A stretch of 33,636 nucleotides of DNA from an uncultured Verrucomicrobiales bacterium (lineage in GTDB: Bacteria > Verrucomicrobiota > Verrucomicrobiia > Limisphaerales > Palsa-1400), in assembly GCA_903898185.1 (NCBI GenBank), contig CAIUEN010000083.1, positions 1 to 33,636 of the forward strand, read 5' to 3'. Position numbers and translations under genes: made by a program. The notes under the pieces are model-generated. The model saw nothing but the letters and a program-made list of their open reading frames with translations, had not been told where the DNA came from and ran no database searches. Numbering within the stretch: the first letter of the stretch is position 1; each line of letters opens with the position of its first letter. Of this stretch, positions 1-6,479 are shown piece by piece.

Positions 1-177
1 GTTGCGGTGCCTCTGGCTCCGCAGGGAGTCGAAAACTTCGTGCGCAGGCAGATCAGCGTTTTTCCCCTTCCTTGCTCAAAATGAGAATTGCTGGGAAATA
101 TCTGATCTGCCTGCGCGGGTGGTTTCCAATTCTCTACGGAGCCAGAGGCACCGTAACTGGCAGGCCGGAGGCCTGCC
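1..177. repeat. Left-truncated MITE-like element plus inverted partial copy
   Basis: Positions 1-93 match the right part of the complete element at 2646-2778, ending in the same GAGAATTGCTG terminus. Positions 102-157 are an imperfect reverse complement of 2-57, so the two halves can form a long hairpin. Directly after is a perfect hairpin GGCAGGCC-GGA-GGCCTGCC (159-177). The next bases (about 184-207) share roughly 24 nt with 6302-6325. The short reading frames across this segment are repeat sequence, not genes. Confidence 0.75.
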
Positions 178-261
178 CCACATGGTTACTTTCCTGTCAC
201 ACACCTGGCGATAAGCGGGATTACCGCAAAGGCTGTAACAGAAATCCAACTGATAAATCAG

Positions 262-1080
262 ATGCCCATTTTTTATGATACTCACGCGCATTTGGACGAC
301 GCGGACTTTGCGTCCGACCTGCCGCAGGTGATCGAACGCGCTGGCGCGGCGGGCATTGCCACGTTGATCTCCGTTGGAACCGACCATGAAACCAGTGCCG
401 CCGCCGTTCGAATTGCCGGGCAATATGATAACATCTTTGCCGTCGTCGGTTGGCATCCCAATGATGCTCACAAAGCTCCCGAGGATGTCCGCCTGGAGTT
501 GCAGGATCTCGCCCTGAACCCCAAGGTGGTGGCAATCGGCGAGATGGGACTGGACTATTACCGACTGCCCAAAGTGACTTCAGACGCCATCGGAGCCGAG
601 GTGGAGCAAATCAAACAGATCCAGGCTCGCGTCTTTCGTCAGCAACTCGAACTGGCCGCCGAACTGGGGCTTAACTGCGTCGTTCACCAGCGTGGGGATT
701 GTTTCAATGACATCCTCGAGTTGATGCGCCCTTTCGCGGACAAAATACGCGCTGTTTTCCATTGTTTCTCCGAAGGCCCCGACGCGCTGGCCCGTGTTCT
801 GGAGATGGGGTTTTTCGTCAGCTTCACCGGAATCATCACATTCCGAACCGCCGACATCATGCGCGCCTCGCTGGCTGCGGTGCCGATGAACCGATTCATG
901 TTGGAGACCGATTGCCCCTATCTGGCCCCCGAACCTCACCGGGGCAAGCGTTGCGAGCCTGCTTACCTCGCCGAAACCGCAAGAATGGCCGCCAAAGTGA
1001 AGAACTGCTCGATCGAAGACCTCAGTGCCACCACCTGCGCCACAGCACAGGAGTTTTTCAAGAAATTAAATGCCTCTTGA
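262..1080 (+). CDS. tatD: TatD family metal-dependent hydrolase/DNase
   Basis: The 272-residue protein has the TatD-type TIM-barrel metallohydrolase layout. An N-terminal H-x-H metal motif (DTHAHLDD, about residues 6-13) is followed by GEMGLDYY (about 92-99), a VVHQR histidine, AVFHCFSEG, and a C-terminal LETDCPYLAPEPHRGKR segment carrying the last metal-binding Asp. Length is normal for the family (about 255-270). Characterised members are Mg-dependent 3'-5' exonucleases or DNases in the cytoplasm; the substrate here cannot be told from sequence. The ATG at 262 puts the metal motif where expected, although no Shine-Dalgarno is visible. It stands alone between repeats and is convergent with the GuaB3-like gene. 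Confidence 0.93.
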   Translation: MPIFYDTHAHLDDADFASDLPQVIERAGAAGIATLISVGTDHETSAAAVRIAGQYDNIFAVVGWHPNDAHKAPEDVRLELQDLALNPKVVAIGEMGLDYYRLPKVTSDAIGAEVEQIKQIQARVFRQQLELAAELGLNCVVHQRGDCFNDILELMRPFADKIRAVFHCFSEGPDALARVLEMGFFVSFTGIITFRTADIMRASLAAVPMNRFMLETDCPYLAPEPHRGKRCEPAYLAETARMAAKVKNCSIEDLSATTCATAQEFFKKLNAS

Positions 1081-1276
1081 CAGGGGAAGGCTCACACGAA
1101 GACACAAAGGCACGAAGAGGCAGGGAAGGAACTCTCTTTTTTCCAGACTGTTTAATAAACACAAACTGCTGAGTAGCAAGAAATCCATTAGTTGCGTTTC
1201 TTAAACAGACTGGTTTGCCAAACCCAATCCTCTTTGTGCCTTTGTGTCTTTGTGTCTTTGTGTGAGCCTTCCCCTG
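1081..1276. repeat. Inverted repeat with 8-bp tandem units
   Basis: The left arm (1081-1120, beginning CAGGGGAAGGCTCACACGAA) is complementary to the right arm (1229-1276, ending GAGCCTTCCCCTG). The right arm holds a tandem array of an 8-bp unit (TTTGTGCC, TTTGTGTC, TTTGTGTC, TTTGTGTG), one unit more than the left arm. A third partial copy lies at 8280-8308. The arms begin immediately after the tatD stop codon. No gene is recognised in the region. Confidence 0.75.
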
Positions 1277-1289
1277 TTTGGCAGTTATG

Positions 1290-1353
1290 CTTTGAATGGG
1301 CATCAATGTTATTTCTTGCGCCAAGAACAATGAACGATCTTACCCGTTTACAG
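1290..1353 (+). repeat. 65-bp palindromic repeat unit, copy 1
   Basis: This stretch matches 7790-7854 (same strand) and 13369-13433 (opposite strand). All copies start near CTTTGAA, contain TTGCGCC or its equivalent, and end with GATCTTACCCGTTTACAG or a close variant. The two ends are themselves an imperfect inverted repeat built on ACGGGTAAGA. This copy is solitary, whereas the other two form ends of larger elements. Confidence 0.7.
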
Positions 1354-1357
1354 GAGA

Positions 1358-2536
1358 TTATCGTGTTCCCATTCCTACGCTCTGGACGGTTTGAAAGAGT
1401 TTGCCTTCGGTCTTGATGCTGGGGGCGATAATGATTTCGGTCTCTTGAAACTCGCGAATCGAAGCCGCGCCGACATTGCCCATGCATGTGGTGATCGCGC
1501 CAACGAGGTTTTGCGATCCATCATCGACATCGGCCGGACCGTAGAGAATCTGTTTGAGCGAACCGGTGACGCCCACTTTGATGCGGGTGCCGCGGGGCAG
1601 GTTCGCATGAGGAGTGGCCATGCCCCAGTGATTGCCCTTGCCTGGGGCTTCCTTGGCGCGGGCGAAGGCGCTGCCAACCATCACAGCGTCCGAGCCGCAG
1701 GCCAACGCCTTGCAGACATCGCCGCCTTTGCTCATGCCGCCGTCCGTTATAATCGGCACATAGCGGCTGGTCTGTTTGAAGTAGTGGTCGCGAGCGGCGG
1801 CACAGTCAACGGTCGCAGTGACCTGCGGCACGCCCAAACCGAGCACACCGCGACTGGTGCAGGCAGCGCCCGGACCAACGCCAATCAACACGCCGGCCAC
1901 GCCGCATCCCATGAGTTGGTAGGTCACATCGTGGGTCACCGCGTTGCCAACGAGCACAGGCATCGACATCCGCTTGCAGAAATCGGCCAACTCCAGCGAC
2001 TTGTATTCGGTCGAGATATGGCGGACGGTTGAGACAGTGGATTGCACCACAAAAATGTCAGCGCCAGCTTCCTGGGCGATGGCGCCAAATCGCTCCGCCT
2101 TCTGAGGTATTGAACTGACGGCCGCCAACACACCGGCTTTCTTAAGTTCGATAATGCGCTTGGCAATCAATTCCTCTTTGATCGGTTCGAGGTATGCCTT
2201 TTGAATGAGGACAGTGACCTCATCCTTGCCGGCCTTGACGATGGTTTCGAGAACTTCAGTCGGGTTTTCGTAGCGGGTTTGAATGCCTTCAAGGTTGATC
2301 ACGCCCAAGCCGCCGAGTTTGCCCATCTCGATGCAGAACCGCACGTCGGTCACCCCGTCCATCGCGCTGGCGATGATGGGAATCTTCAAGTTGAAGAAAC
2401 TGCCGTCCTTGCGGGGAATCTTGAAGGTTGTATCAACTTCGTTGGGGTTGATGGTGACTTCACCGGGCACCAGCGCGATTTCATCGAAACCGTAGGTGAC
2501 GCGAGCTTTTCTATTACGTCCGATCCACATTCCCAT
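1358..2536 (-). CDS. guaB3: GuaB3-type IMP dehydrogenase-related protein
   Basis: The 392-residue protein is an IMPDH/GMP-reductase-superfamily TIM barrel without the CBS pair of canonical IMPDH, as in the GuaB3 group. Visible motifs are IIASAMDGVTD (about 55-64), the catalytic loop GVGPGAACTSR with its Cys at about 226, GVPQ, and the IITDGGMSKGGDVCKALACGSDAVMVGSAFA phosphate-binding region (about 262 onward, quoted here in short: ITDGGMSKGG). The C-terminus ends GMGTR. Canonical IMPDH oxidises IMP to XMP in guanylate synthesis; the exact reaction of this paralogue is uncertain. Two ATGs lie at the start (2536 and 2530). It is monocistronic, flanked by repeats, and no terminator is obvious. 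Confidence 0.85.
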   Translation of the reverse strand: MGMWIGRNRKARVTYGFDEIALVPGEVTINPNEVDTTFKIPRKDGSFFNLKIPIIASAMDGVTDVRFCIEMGKLGGLGVINLEGIQTRYENPTEVLETIVKAGKDEVTVLIQKAYLEPIKEELIAKRIIELKKAGVLAAVSSIPQKAERFGAIAQEAGADIFVVQSTVSTVRHISTEYKSLELADFCKRMSMPVLVGNAVTHDVTYQLMGCGVAGVLIGVGPGAACTSRGVLGLGVPQVTATVDCAAARDHYFKQTSRYVPIITDGGMSKGGDVCKALACGSDAVMVGSAFARAKEAPGKGNHWGMATPHANLPRGTRIKVGVTGSLKQILYGPADVDDGSQNLVGAITTCMGNVGAASIREFQETEIIIAPSIKTEGKLFQTVQSVGMGTR

Positions 2537-2645
2537 AGGCTGTTCTTTTCTTAAAAAGTTTGAGGTTCAGGTTCAAAGTCTTGAAACGACTTGCGCCCAG
2601 TCTGTGCCAAGGGCCGCAAAAAAGCAACTCACACGCACAACTCGA

Positions 2646-2778
2646 CAGCAATTCTCATTATGTAGGGTAGGCATCTGGCCTGCCAGTTGCGGTGCCTCTG
2701 GCTCCGCCGGGAGTCGAAAACTCCGTACGCGCGCAGATCAGCGTTTTTCCACTTCCTTGCTCATAATAAGAATTGCTG
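2646..2778. mobile_element. MITE-like element with about 17-bp terminal inverted repeats
   Basis: The left end CAGCAATTCTCATTATG (2646-2662) and right end CATAATAAGAATTGCTG (2762-2778) are near-perfect inverted repeats bounding 133 bp without a coding frame. A second, left-truncated copy occupies positions 1-93. Isolated ends occur at 18827-18843 and, degenerate, at 23625-23641. No flanking target duplication was convincing by eye. Confidence 0.7.
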
Positions 2779-2795
2779 ACAACTCTAACTCCGGT

Positions 2796-3020
2796 TCAAA
2801 ACTTTATCGCTTCGTTCGGAGTTCCACACTGTGAGCAGCGCGAGCGGTCAACGTCCGCGTCATCCGTGTAGAGAGTTCCGCACCGTTCACATCGAAAGAT
2901 GCGATCCGGGCTCCGCGCGGAGCGAAATCGCCGACTGCGAAGTTCGGAATATATGGCGAGTACCGAAAGCCCCGCAAGCAAAGAAAGCAGATAAGCGAAA
3001 ATGAGTGTGTCAGCGGACAT
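2796..3020 (-). CDS. Small membrane-anchored zinc-ribbon protein
   Basis: The 74-residue protein has one predicted transmembrane helix near the N-terminus (about residues 5-24, TLIFAYLLSLLAGLSVLAIY), a basic Arg-rich linker, and a C-terminal four-cysteine zinc ribbon (CERCGTLYTDD...CSQCG). I do not recognise a named family. Its start overlaps the end of the TonB-like gene by 11 bp, so it is probably the last gene of the ExbB-ExbD-TonB-like operon and translationally coupled to it. A cytoplasmic metal-binding knob on a membrane anchor is inferred from the basic residues after the helix; its role is unknown. Confidence 0.7.
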   Translation of the reverse strand: MSADTLIFAYLLSLLAGLSVLAIYSELRSRRFRSARSPDRIFRCERCGTLYTDDADVDRSRCSQCGTPNEAIKF

Positions 3021-3828
3021 GGGTTGATGCTTTGGGGGTAAAAGCAGCGTCAGGCAGGGCGGTTTGCCACTCGATAATCAGGTTTCCCCAAGTCATTCTA
3101 GGAACTGCGTCGGCGGGTAATGCCATTGGGGTGAAATGCATCAAGCGGGCCACGCGAAGCGCCTCGGCATCCGCAGCCTCCAAGCCGGAGCGCGGATCCC
3201 GCAGGCGCACGGACACCACCTCGCCGTCATTGTCAGCCGCCATTTCGACGATGGATCTGCCCACCAGCGGCAACGTCAAGTCAGCCGGCGGCGGCCAGCA
3301 ACGGAGGTTTTCGGGCAATTCCGTCTTGCGCAACAGCAGATCGCCGGTCAGACGCGCAACCGATTGCGTTCGCGCCGAAGAGTTCGGACGAAGAAGTGGA
3401 ACCTGCTCAATTTTAGGTCCCGCCAGAATGCCTGGCTGCAACGGCGGCTTCAGCCGTGCCACTGACGAATCGGAAAGTGTCCCAAGCCGCGCCAGGTCCA
3501 TTGCGAGCCAGCGCGCCGGACTGTCGCGATCCGGCAGCGAATAGGTCAGCGGGGGTATTCGCAGCCACGCCGGCCCGGAAAAACTGTGCAGGCTGGCTGA
3601 GGAAAAAAGCGTTGGGTCCAAGGCAAAAAATGATTTGGCCAACTGCCGGGAAGTCACCGGCGTGGTTACCATGTGAATGTTTGGACGTGGTCTGTGCGGA
3701 CGAGCGGAGTCGCTGTGGTATTCGGAAAACGCAAAAATCATCGCCAATTGCGCCAGGAAAAACCCGCAGATGACCAGCCACCATTGACGGCTGCTCCATG
3801 TGAATTGTTCTGGCGGGCGGCCATTCAT
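3010..3828 (-). CDS. TonB-like protein, single N-terminal TM and TonB-C-like domain
   Basis: The 272-residue protein has a cytoplasmic start, one transmembrane helix (about residues 14-31, WWLVICGFFLAQLAMIFAF) and a long periplasmic part. The last about 75 residues resemble the TonB C-terminal fold: a DNDGEVVSVRLRDPRSG strand-turn, a helix with DAEALRVARLMHFTP, and a final strand GNLIIEW. The Pro/Lys-rich spacer typical of E. coli TonB is absent. It lies 13 bp after the ExbD-like gene in the same operon, which supports an energy-transducer role linking the inner-membrane complex to outer-membrane or cell-wall partners. The similarity is by pattern only and the N-terminal 190 residues are unassigned. 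Confidence 0.6.
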   Translation of the reverse strand: MNGRPPEQFTWSSRQWWLVICGFFLAQLAMIFAFSEYHSDSARPHRPRPNIHMVTTPVTSRQLAKSFFALDPTLFSSASLHSFSGPAWLRIPPLTYSLPDRDSPARWLAMDLARLGTLSDSSVARLKPPLQPGILAGPKIEQVPLLRPNSSARTQSVARLTGDLLLRKTELPENLRCWPPPADLTLPLVGRSIVEMAADNDGEVVSVRLRDPRSGLEAADAEALRVARLMHFTPMALPADAVPRMTWGNLIIEWQTALPDAAFTPKASTHVR

Positions 3829-3841
3829 TGGTTTGGTCTCG

Positions 3842-4489
3842 TCAACGATTGGTACGCATTGAGAATGTCCCAGGGCGGGTCGATAGGATCACCTCGCGAA
3901 TCCCGACCTCGCTGGCGAGCGAGGCGAGGCGGACGATTGTCTCTTCGCTGACCCCCTTGTCGGCCAGCAGCACCAATGTCAGGTGTTTGGCGTTGCCCGC
4001 CTCCGCCTTCTGGCGGTCGAGCAATTGCGCGCTCAATTCCGCCTTGGTCAGGAGCTGGTTTTCGTAAAAGAACTGGTCGCGCGGGTTGACCGCCACCAGC
4101 GCCACTGGATTGGTCGTCCCGAGCATTCCTTCGGCAATCGGCGGCTCGATCAGAAGCATGTCACGAATCTGATTTCGCACGCGCGAAGACGCCCCTGGTT
4201 CGCTCCCCAGCCGTGCCGGCTGGCCCACAGGAATGCCGCCCAAATCCTGGCGAAGTTGCTGGAGATCGGCTTCTTCCGGCTTATAGGTCTTGCCTGCGAA
4301 TTGGATCAGATTCGAGCGCGTCACAGTAATATCCACGCCAGCAGCGTTGCTGCCAACTTGCACCAGGACGCCTGGAGTATATAAAAGCGATCCCAGGAGG
4401 ACGAAGATCACCAGCAAGAACAAGACTCCAGCCACCGGGGCTGGGTCAAGTTGGCCGCGAAAAATTTTGGCGTGACGCGGGAATCTCAT
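3842..4489 (-). CDS. ExbD/TolR-like biopolymer transport protein (atypical)
   Basis: The 215-residue protein has a short basic cytoplasmic tail, one transmembrane helix (about residues 18-37) and a periplasmic domain of about 175 residues, the ExbD/TolR layout. Aligning the helix with the family motif T-P-x-x-D-V puts Gly21 (A-P-V-A-G-V) where the family has the membrane Asp needed for proton coupling in E. coli ExbD (Asp25). The DNA reads GGA there. An Asp at residue 15 lies outside the expected place. The periplasmic domain is longer than usual and carries a second ExbD-like segment (about 150-210, LTLVLLADKGVSEETIVRLA). The start overlaps the ExbB-like stop as ATGA, showing translational coupling. 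Confidence 0.75.
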   Translation of the reverse strand: MRFPRHAKIFRGQLDPAPVAGVLFLLVIFVLLGSLLYTPGVLVQVGSNAAGVDITVTRSNLIQFAGKTYKPEEADLQQLRQDLGGIPVGQPARLGSEPGASSRVRNQIRDMLLIEPPIAEGMLGTTNPVALVAVNPRDQFFYENQLLTKAELSAQLLDRQKAEAGNAKHLTLVLLADKGVSEETIVRLASLASEVGIREVILSTRPGTFSMRTNR

Positions 4490-5106
4490 GCCGTGCGTGT
4501 CGGTTCAGTCACCAGATTCAATACCTCGGTAGAGACCTGTTCCATGTCCAGAACGATTGCATTCACGCGGCCCACCAGATAGTTGTAGCCTGCGTAACTT
4601 GGGATCGAAACCGCCAAGCCAGCCGCCGTGCAGATCAAAGCCTGCCAAATGCCACCCGAAAGCTGCCCGACATGCGCAGCCAAGCCTGCGTCCTGAATGG
4701 CTTGAAACACTTTGATAAAACCCATCACCGTGCCCAGCAGTCCCATCAATGGAGCGATTTGGGCAATTGTCGCCAGCATATTGAGCTTGGTTTCGAGTCT
4801 GGGAACTTCCAGAGAACCGGCGTCTTCGAGCGCTTCGCGCACGCCATCGCGACCGCGATCCCGGTTGAGGATGGCGATCTTGACCAGACGCGCGACAGGG
4901 CCGGGAGTGGCGTCGCAAATGGCCAGCGCCTCCAGCACGTTATCGCGCTTAAGCACATTTCGCACACCGTTAAGAAACTCGGTCGAATTGATCTGCTCGC
5001 GGTGGTACTGAAGCAACCGCTCCATAAACACCGCCAGCGCAACTGCGCTGGTTGCCAGGATCAGCAACATCATCGGCCCACCGTCCGCAATAAAACGAGG
5101 CAACAT
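4486..5106 (-). CDS. ExbB/TolQ/MotA-like channel protein (atypical)
   Basis: The 206-residue protein has three predicted helices: about residues 8-30, 108-137 (IAPLMGLLGTVMGFIKVF) and 148-178 (GGIWQALICTAAGLAVSIP). GLLGTVxG and the second-helix Thr (Thr126), and the third-helix Thr (Thr160), are kept. The third-helix position occupied by Glu in E. coli ExbB (Glu176, in I-A-E-A-L) is Gln155 here (codon CAG). ExbB pentamers surround ExbD in the inner membrane and couple ion flow to TonB or TolA. This gene heads the operon; the about 400 bp upstream hold a hairpin and a dispersed repeat. Which ion, if any, it conducts is unclear given the missing acidic residues. Confidence 0.8.
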   Translation of the reverse strand: MLPRFIADGGPMMLLILATSAVALAVFMERLLQYHREQINSTEFLNGVRNVLKRDNVLEALAICDATPGPVARLVKIAILNRDRGRDGVREALEDAGSLEVPRLETKLNMLATIAQIAPLMGLLGTVMGFIKVFQAIQDAGLAAHVGQLSGGIWQALICTAAGLAVSIPSYAGYNYLVGRVNAIVLDMEQVSTEVLNLVTEPTRTA

Positions 5107-5162
5107 GCCAGCGGTTATATGCGCCAGAGCAAAAGGATAAAAGTATAAAATAGATTTATGGT

Positions 5163-5198
5163 CTTATGAGGGCACATGACTCCCATTGCTCTCATAAG
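5163..5198. repeat. Hairpin in the exbB-hpt intergenic region
   Basis: CTTATGAG (5163-5170) and CTCATAAG (5191-5198) form a perfect 8-bp stem with further GC pairing inside. It lies between two divergent genes and has no T-tract, so it could be a regulatory palindrome rather than a terminator. Apart from this, the repeat at 5252-5311 and the mini-ORF at 5477, I see nothing in 5107-5511. Confidence 0.5.
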
Positions 5199-5251
5199 CC
5201 CCATTTGACAGTTCCTCAGCCCAGCGCCCGGCATTGAGCATCGTTTTTTCA

Positions 5252-5311
5252 CGTAGCATAGGCATCCTTGCCTGTGCCCCTCTTTCCGGCGAGCGTCAGC
5301 GAGACGCTGAC
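5252..5311 (+). repeat. Dispersed GTAGCATAGGCATCC repeat, copy 1
   Basis: The element reads CGTAGCATAGGCATCCTTGC, then a C/T-rich spacer, then GGCGAGCGTCAGCGAGACGC. Related copies lie at 10240-10297 and 15193-15251 (reverse orientation), 26167-26226, and twice in tandem at 28934-29148. All sit between genes. Confidence 0.8.
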
Positions 5312-5476
5312 TTATTCCGGCGACCTTAACAGTTGCGTTTTTTCTTTGCCCACACGCTTCAGTCCGCTATCCCTATTACAGTAAGTCGCAAGTTCGTGAG
5401 CGATGAATTGGTAGATTTTACTGGGTAAAAGAAGCGTCAATCCGACTCACGAATTTACGAATTACGGTACTAGTTT

Positions 5477-5509
5477 ATGGACAATCCAAACATTCCAAGC
5501 GCGCTTTAG
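5477..5509 (+). promoter_or_regulatory. Candidate 10-codon leader ORF before hpt
   Basis: ATG at 5477 opens a frame coding MDNPNIPSAL and stops with TAG at 5507-5509, two bases before the TTG start of hpt. The frame is shifted relative to hpt in the same sense as the mini-ORF before infC. No Shine-Dalgarno is visible for either start. Terminating ribosomes could reinitiate on hpt. This is inference; a short chance ORF is possible. Confidence 0.3.
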
Positions 5510-5511
5510 AA

Positions 5512-6102
5512 TTGAAAACGCCCCACCTCAAACCCGGTCCGCCGCCGCCTGCCCGATGGCGCAAGGAAATCGAAAGCGTTCTTGTGAACTCGGAGCGGCT
5601 GGCCTGTCGAGTTCGGCAGCTTTCTCGCGCCATTCAACGGGATTTCGCGGGCAAGGACTTGGCAGTGGTGTCCGTTCTCAATGGCACCGTCTTTTTCCTG
5701 CCAGACCTCATCCGGCATGTCTCGCTGCCGCTGCGTTTGGATTTCATCGGGATTTCCAGTTACGGATCAAGCGCTCAGTCAGGCAACTTGGTGATGACCA
5801 AGGACCTGCGGCTGGATATCCGGGGACGCGACGTTTTGGTGGTGGACGACATCCTCGACACTGGACGCACGCTCAGCCGGATTCTCGAACGGCTGCGCGG
5901 AAGCGGCGCGCTCACGGTCAAAACCTGTGTGCTCCTGAACAAACCGGAGCGGCGCACGGTGAACGTGCAAGCCGATTATGTCGGATTCACCATTCCCGAC
6001 TGTTTTGTAGTCGGCTACGGACTGGATTACGCCGAATGCTTCCGCAATCTGCCCTTTATTGGGGTGCTTCGGAAGGAAGTTTATGCAGGACACTTCCAGT
6101 AG
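5512..6102 (+). CDS. hpt: Hypoxanthine phosphoribosyltransferase
   Basis: The 196-residue protein is a type I phosphoribosyltransferase of purine salvage. It joins hypoxanthine (or guanine) to PRPP to give IMP (or GMP) in the cytoplasm. The PRPP-binding motif VLVVDDILDTGRTL lies at about residues 110-123. The N-terminal hood sequence IESVLVNSERLACRVRQLSRAI and the SVLNGTVFFLPDLIRHV segment match HPRT rather than other PRTases, and the C-terminal DCFVVGYGLDYAECFRNLP is characteristic. The TTG at 5512 is the only suitable start: the frame has no ATG before the conserved N-terminus. A stop-coupled mini-ORF lies just upstream. Length is slightly above the usual 175-185 because of a Pro-rich N-terminal tail. 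Confidence 0.93.
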   Translation: MKTPHLKPGPPPPARWRKEIESVLVNSERLACRVRQLSRAIQRDFAGKDLAVVSVLNGTVFFLPDLIRHVSLPLRLDFIGISSYGSSAQSGNLVMTKDLRLDIRGRDVLVVDDILDTGRTLSRILERLRGSGALTVKTCVLLNKPERRTVNVQADYVGFTIPDCFVVGYGLDYAECFRNLPFIGVLRKEVYAGHFQ

Positions 6103-6214
6103 TTCAGGGTGGTCTATCATATCAAGTCGGATATAATACATTCCATGTCAGACACCAGACCCAATCCGAAATGGCCAACCTTCCCACTCCAGAAGTCAGC
6201 GGCTTCCTTGCCTG

Positions 6215-6272
6215 TAGCCGGTGGTATCGCTTCGCTCAACCACCGGCTGCAGTCTTTCATGCCTCCGGCATG
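6215..6272 (+). repeat. Palindromic repeat pair between hpt and the porin gene
   Basis: AGCCGGTGG (6216-6224) pairs with CCACCGGCT (6240-6248), followed by a second perfect hairpin CATGCC-TCC-GGCATG (6258-6272). The rest of 6103-6350 shows no gene; a segment at 6302-6325 is shared with 184-207. Confidence 0.65.
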
Positions 6273-6351
6273 AGGTTTCGTCTGCATAAAATCGAAAGTC
6301 CGGTTACTTTCCGGTCACACACCCGCCAGATTCGATTCGTGAAAAAAATAA

Positions 6352-6380
6352 TTGTCAGCCATGAATGTTTCTCCTATTGT
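6352..6380 (+). promoter_or_regulatory. Candidate sigma-70-type promoter of the porin gene
   Basis: TTGTCA (6352-6357) and TATTGT (6375-6380) are separated by exactly 17 bp and match the -35 and -10 consensus at 5/6 and 4/6 positions. The A/T-rich stretch GAAAAAAATAATT just upstream could act as an UP element. Transcription would begin near 6387, immediately before two hairpins. Confidence 0.55.
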
Positions 6381-6391
6381 CGCGAACCAAT

Positions 6392-6431
6392 GCACCGTTT
6401 TGGTGCGCCCTGCCAGACTGGTTTGGCAGGG
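6392..6431 (+). promoter_or_regulatory. Two tandem hairpins in the porin 5' leader
   Basis: GCACC-GTTTT-GGTGC (6392-6406) is followed after one base by CCCTGCCA-8 nt-TGGCAGGG (6408-6431). Placed just after the inferred transcription start and about 40 nt before the ribosome site, they may stabilise the mRNA or regulate it. No T-tract follows, so they are not a typical terminator. Confidence 0.5.
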
Positions 6432-6479
6432 AAAACGCATAAAAACGAAAAACAAGTAAACATCCTCTGGAGGAACCTA

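Noticed and set aside
5556-6479. Upstream extension of the porin reading frame (total 721 codons)
   Set aside because: It runs antiparallel in frame over hpt and a palindromic repeat; the ribosome site and signal peptide fix the real start at 6480.
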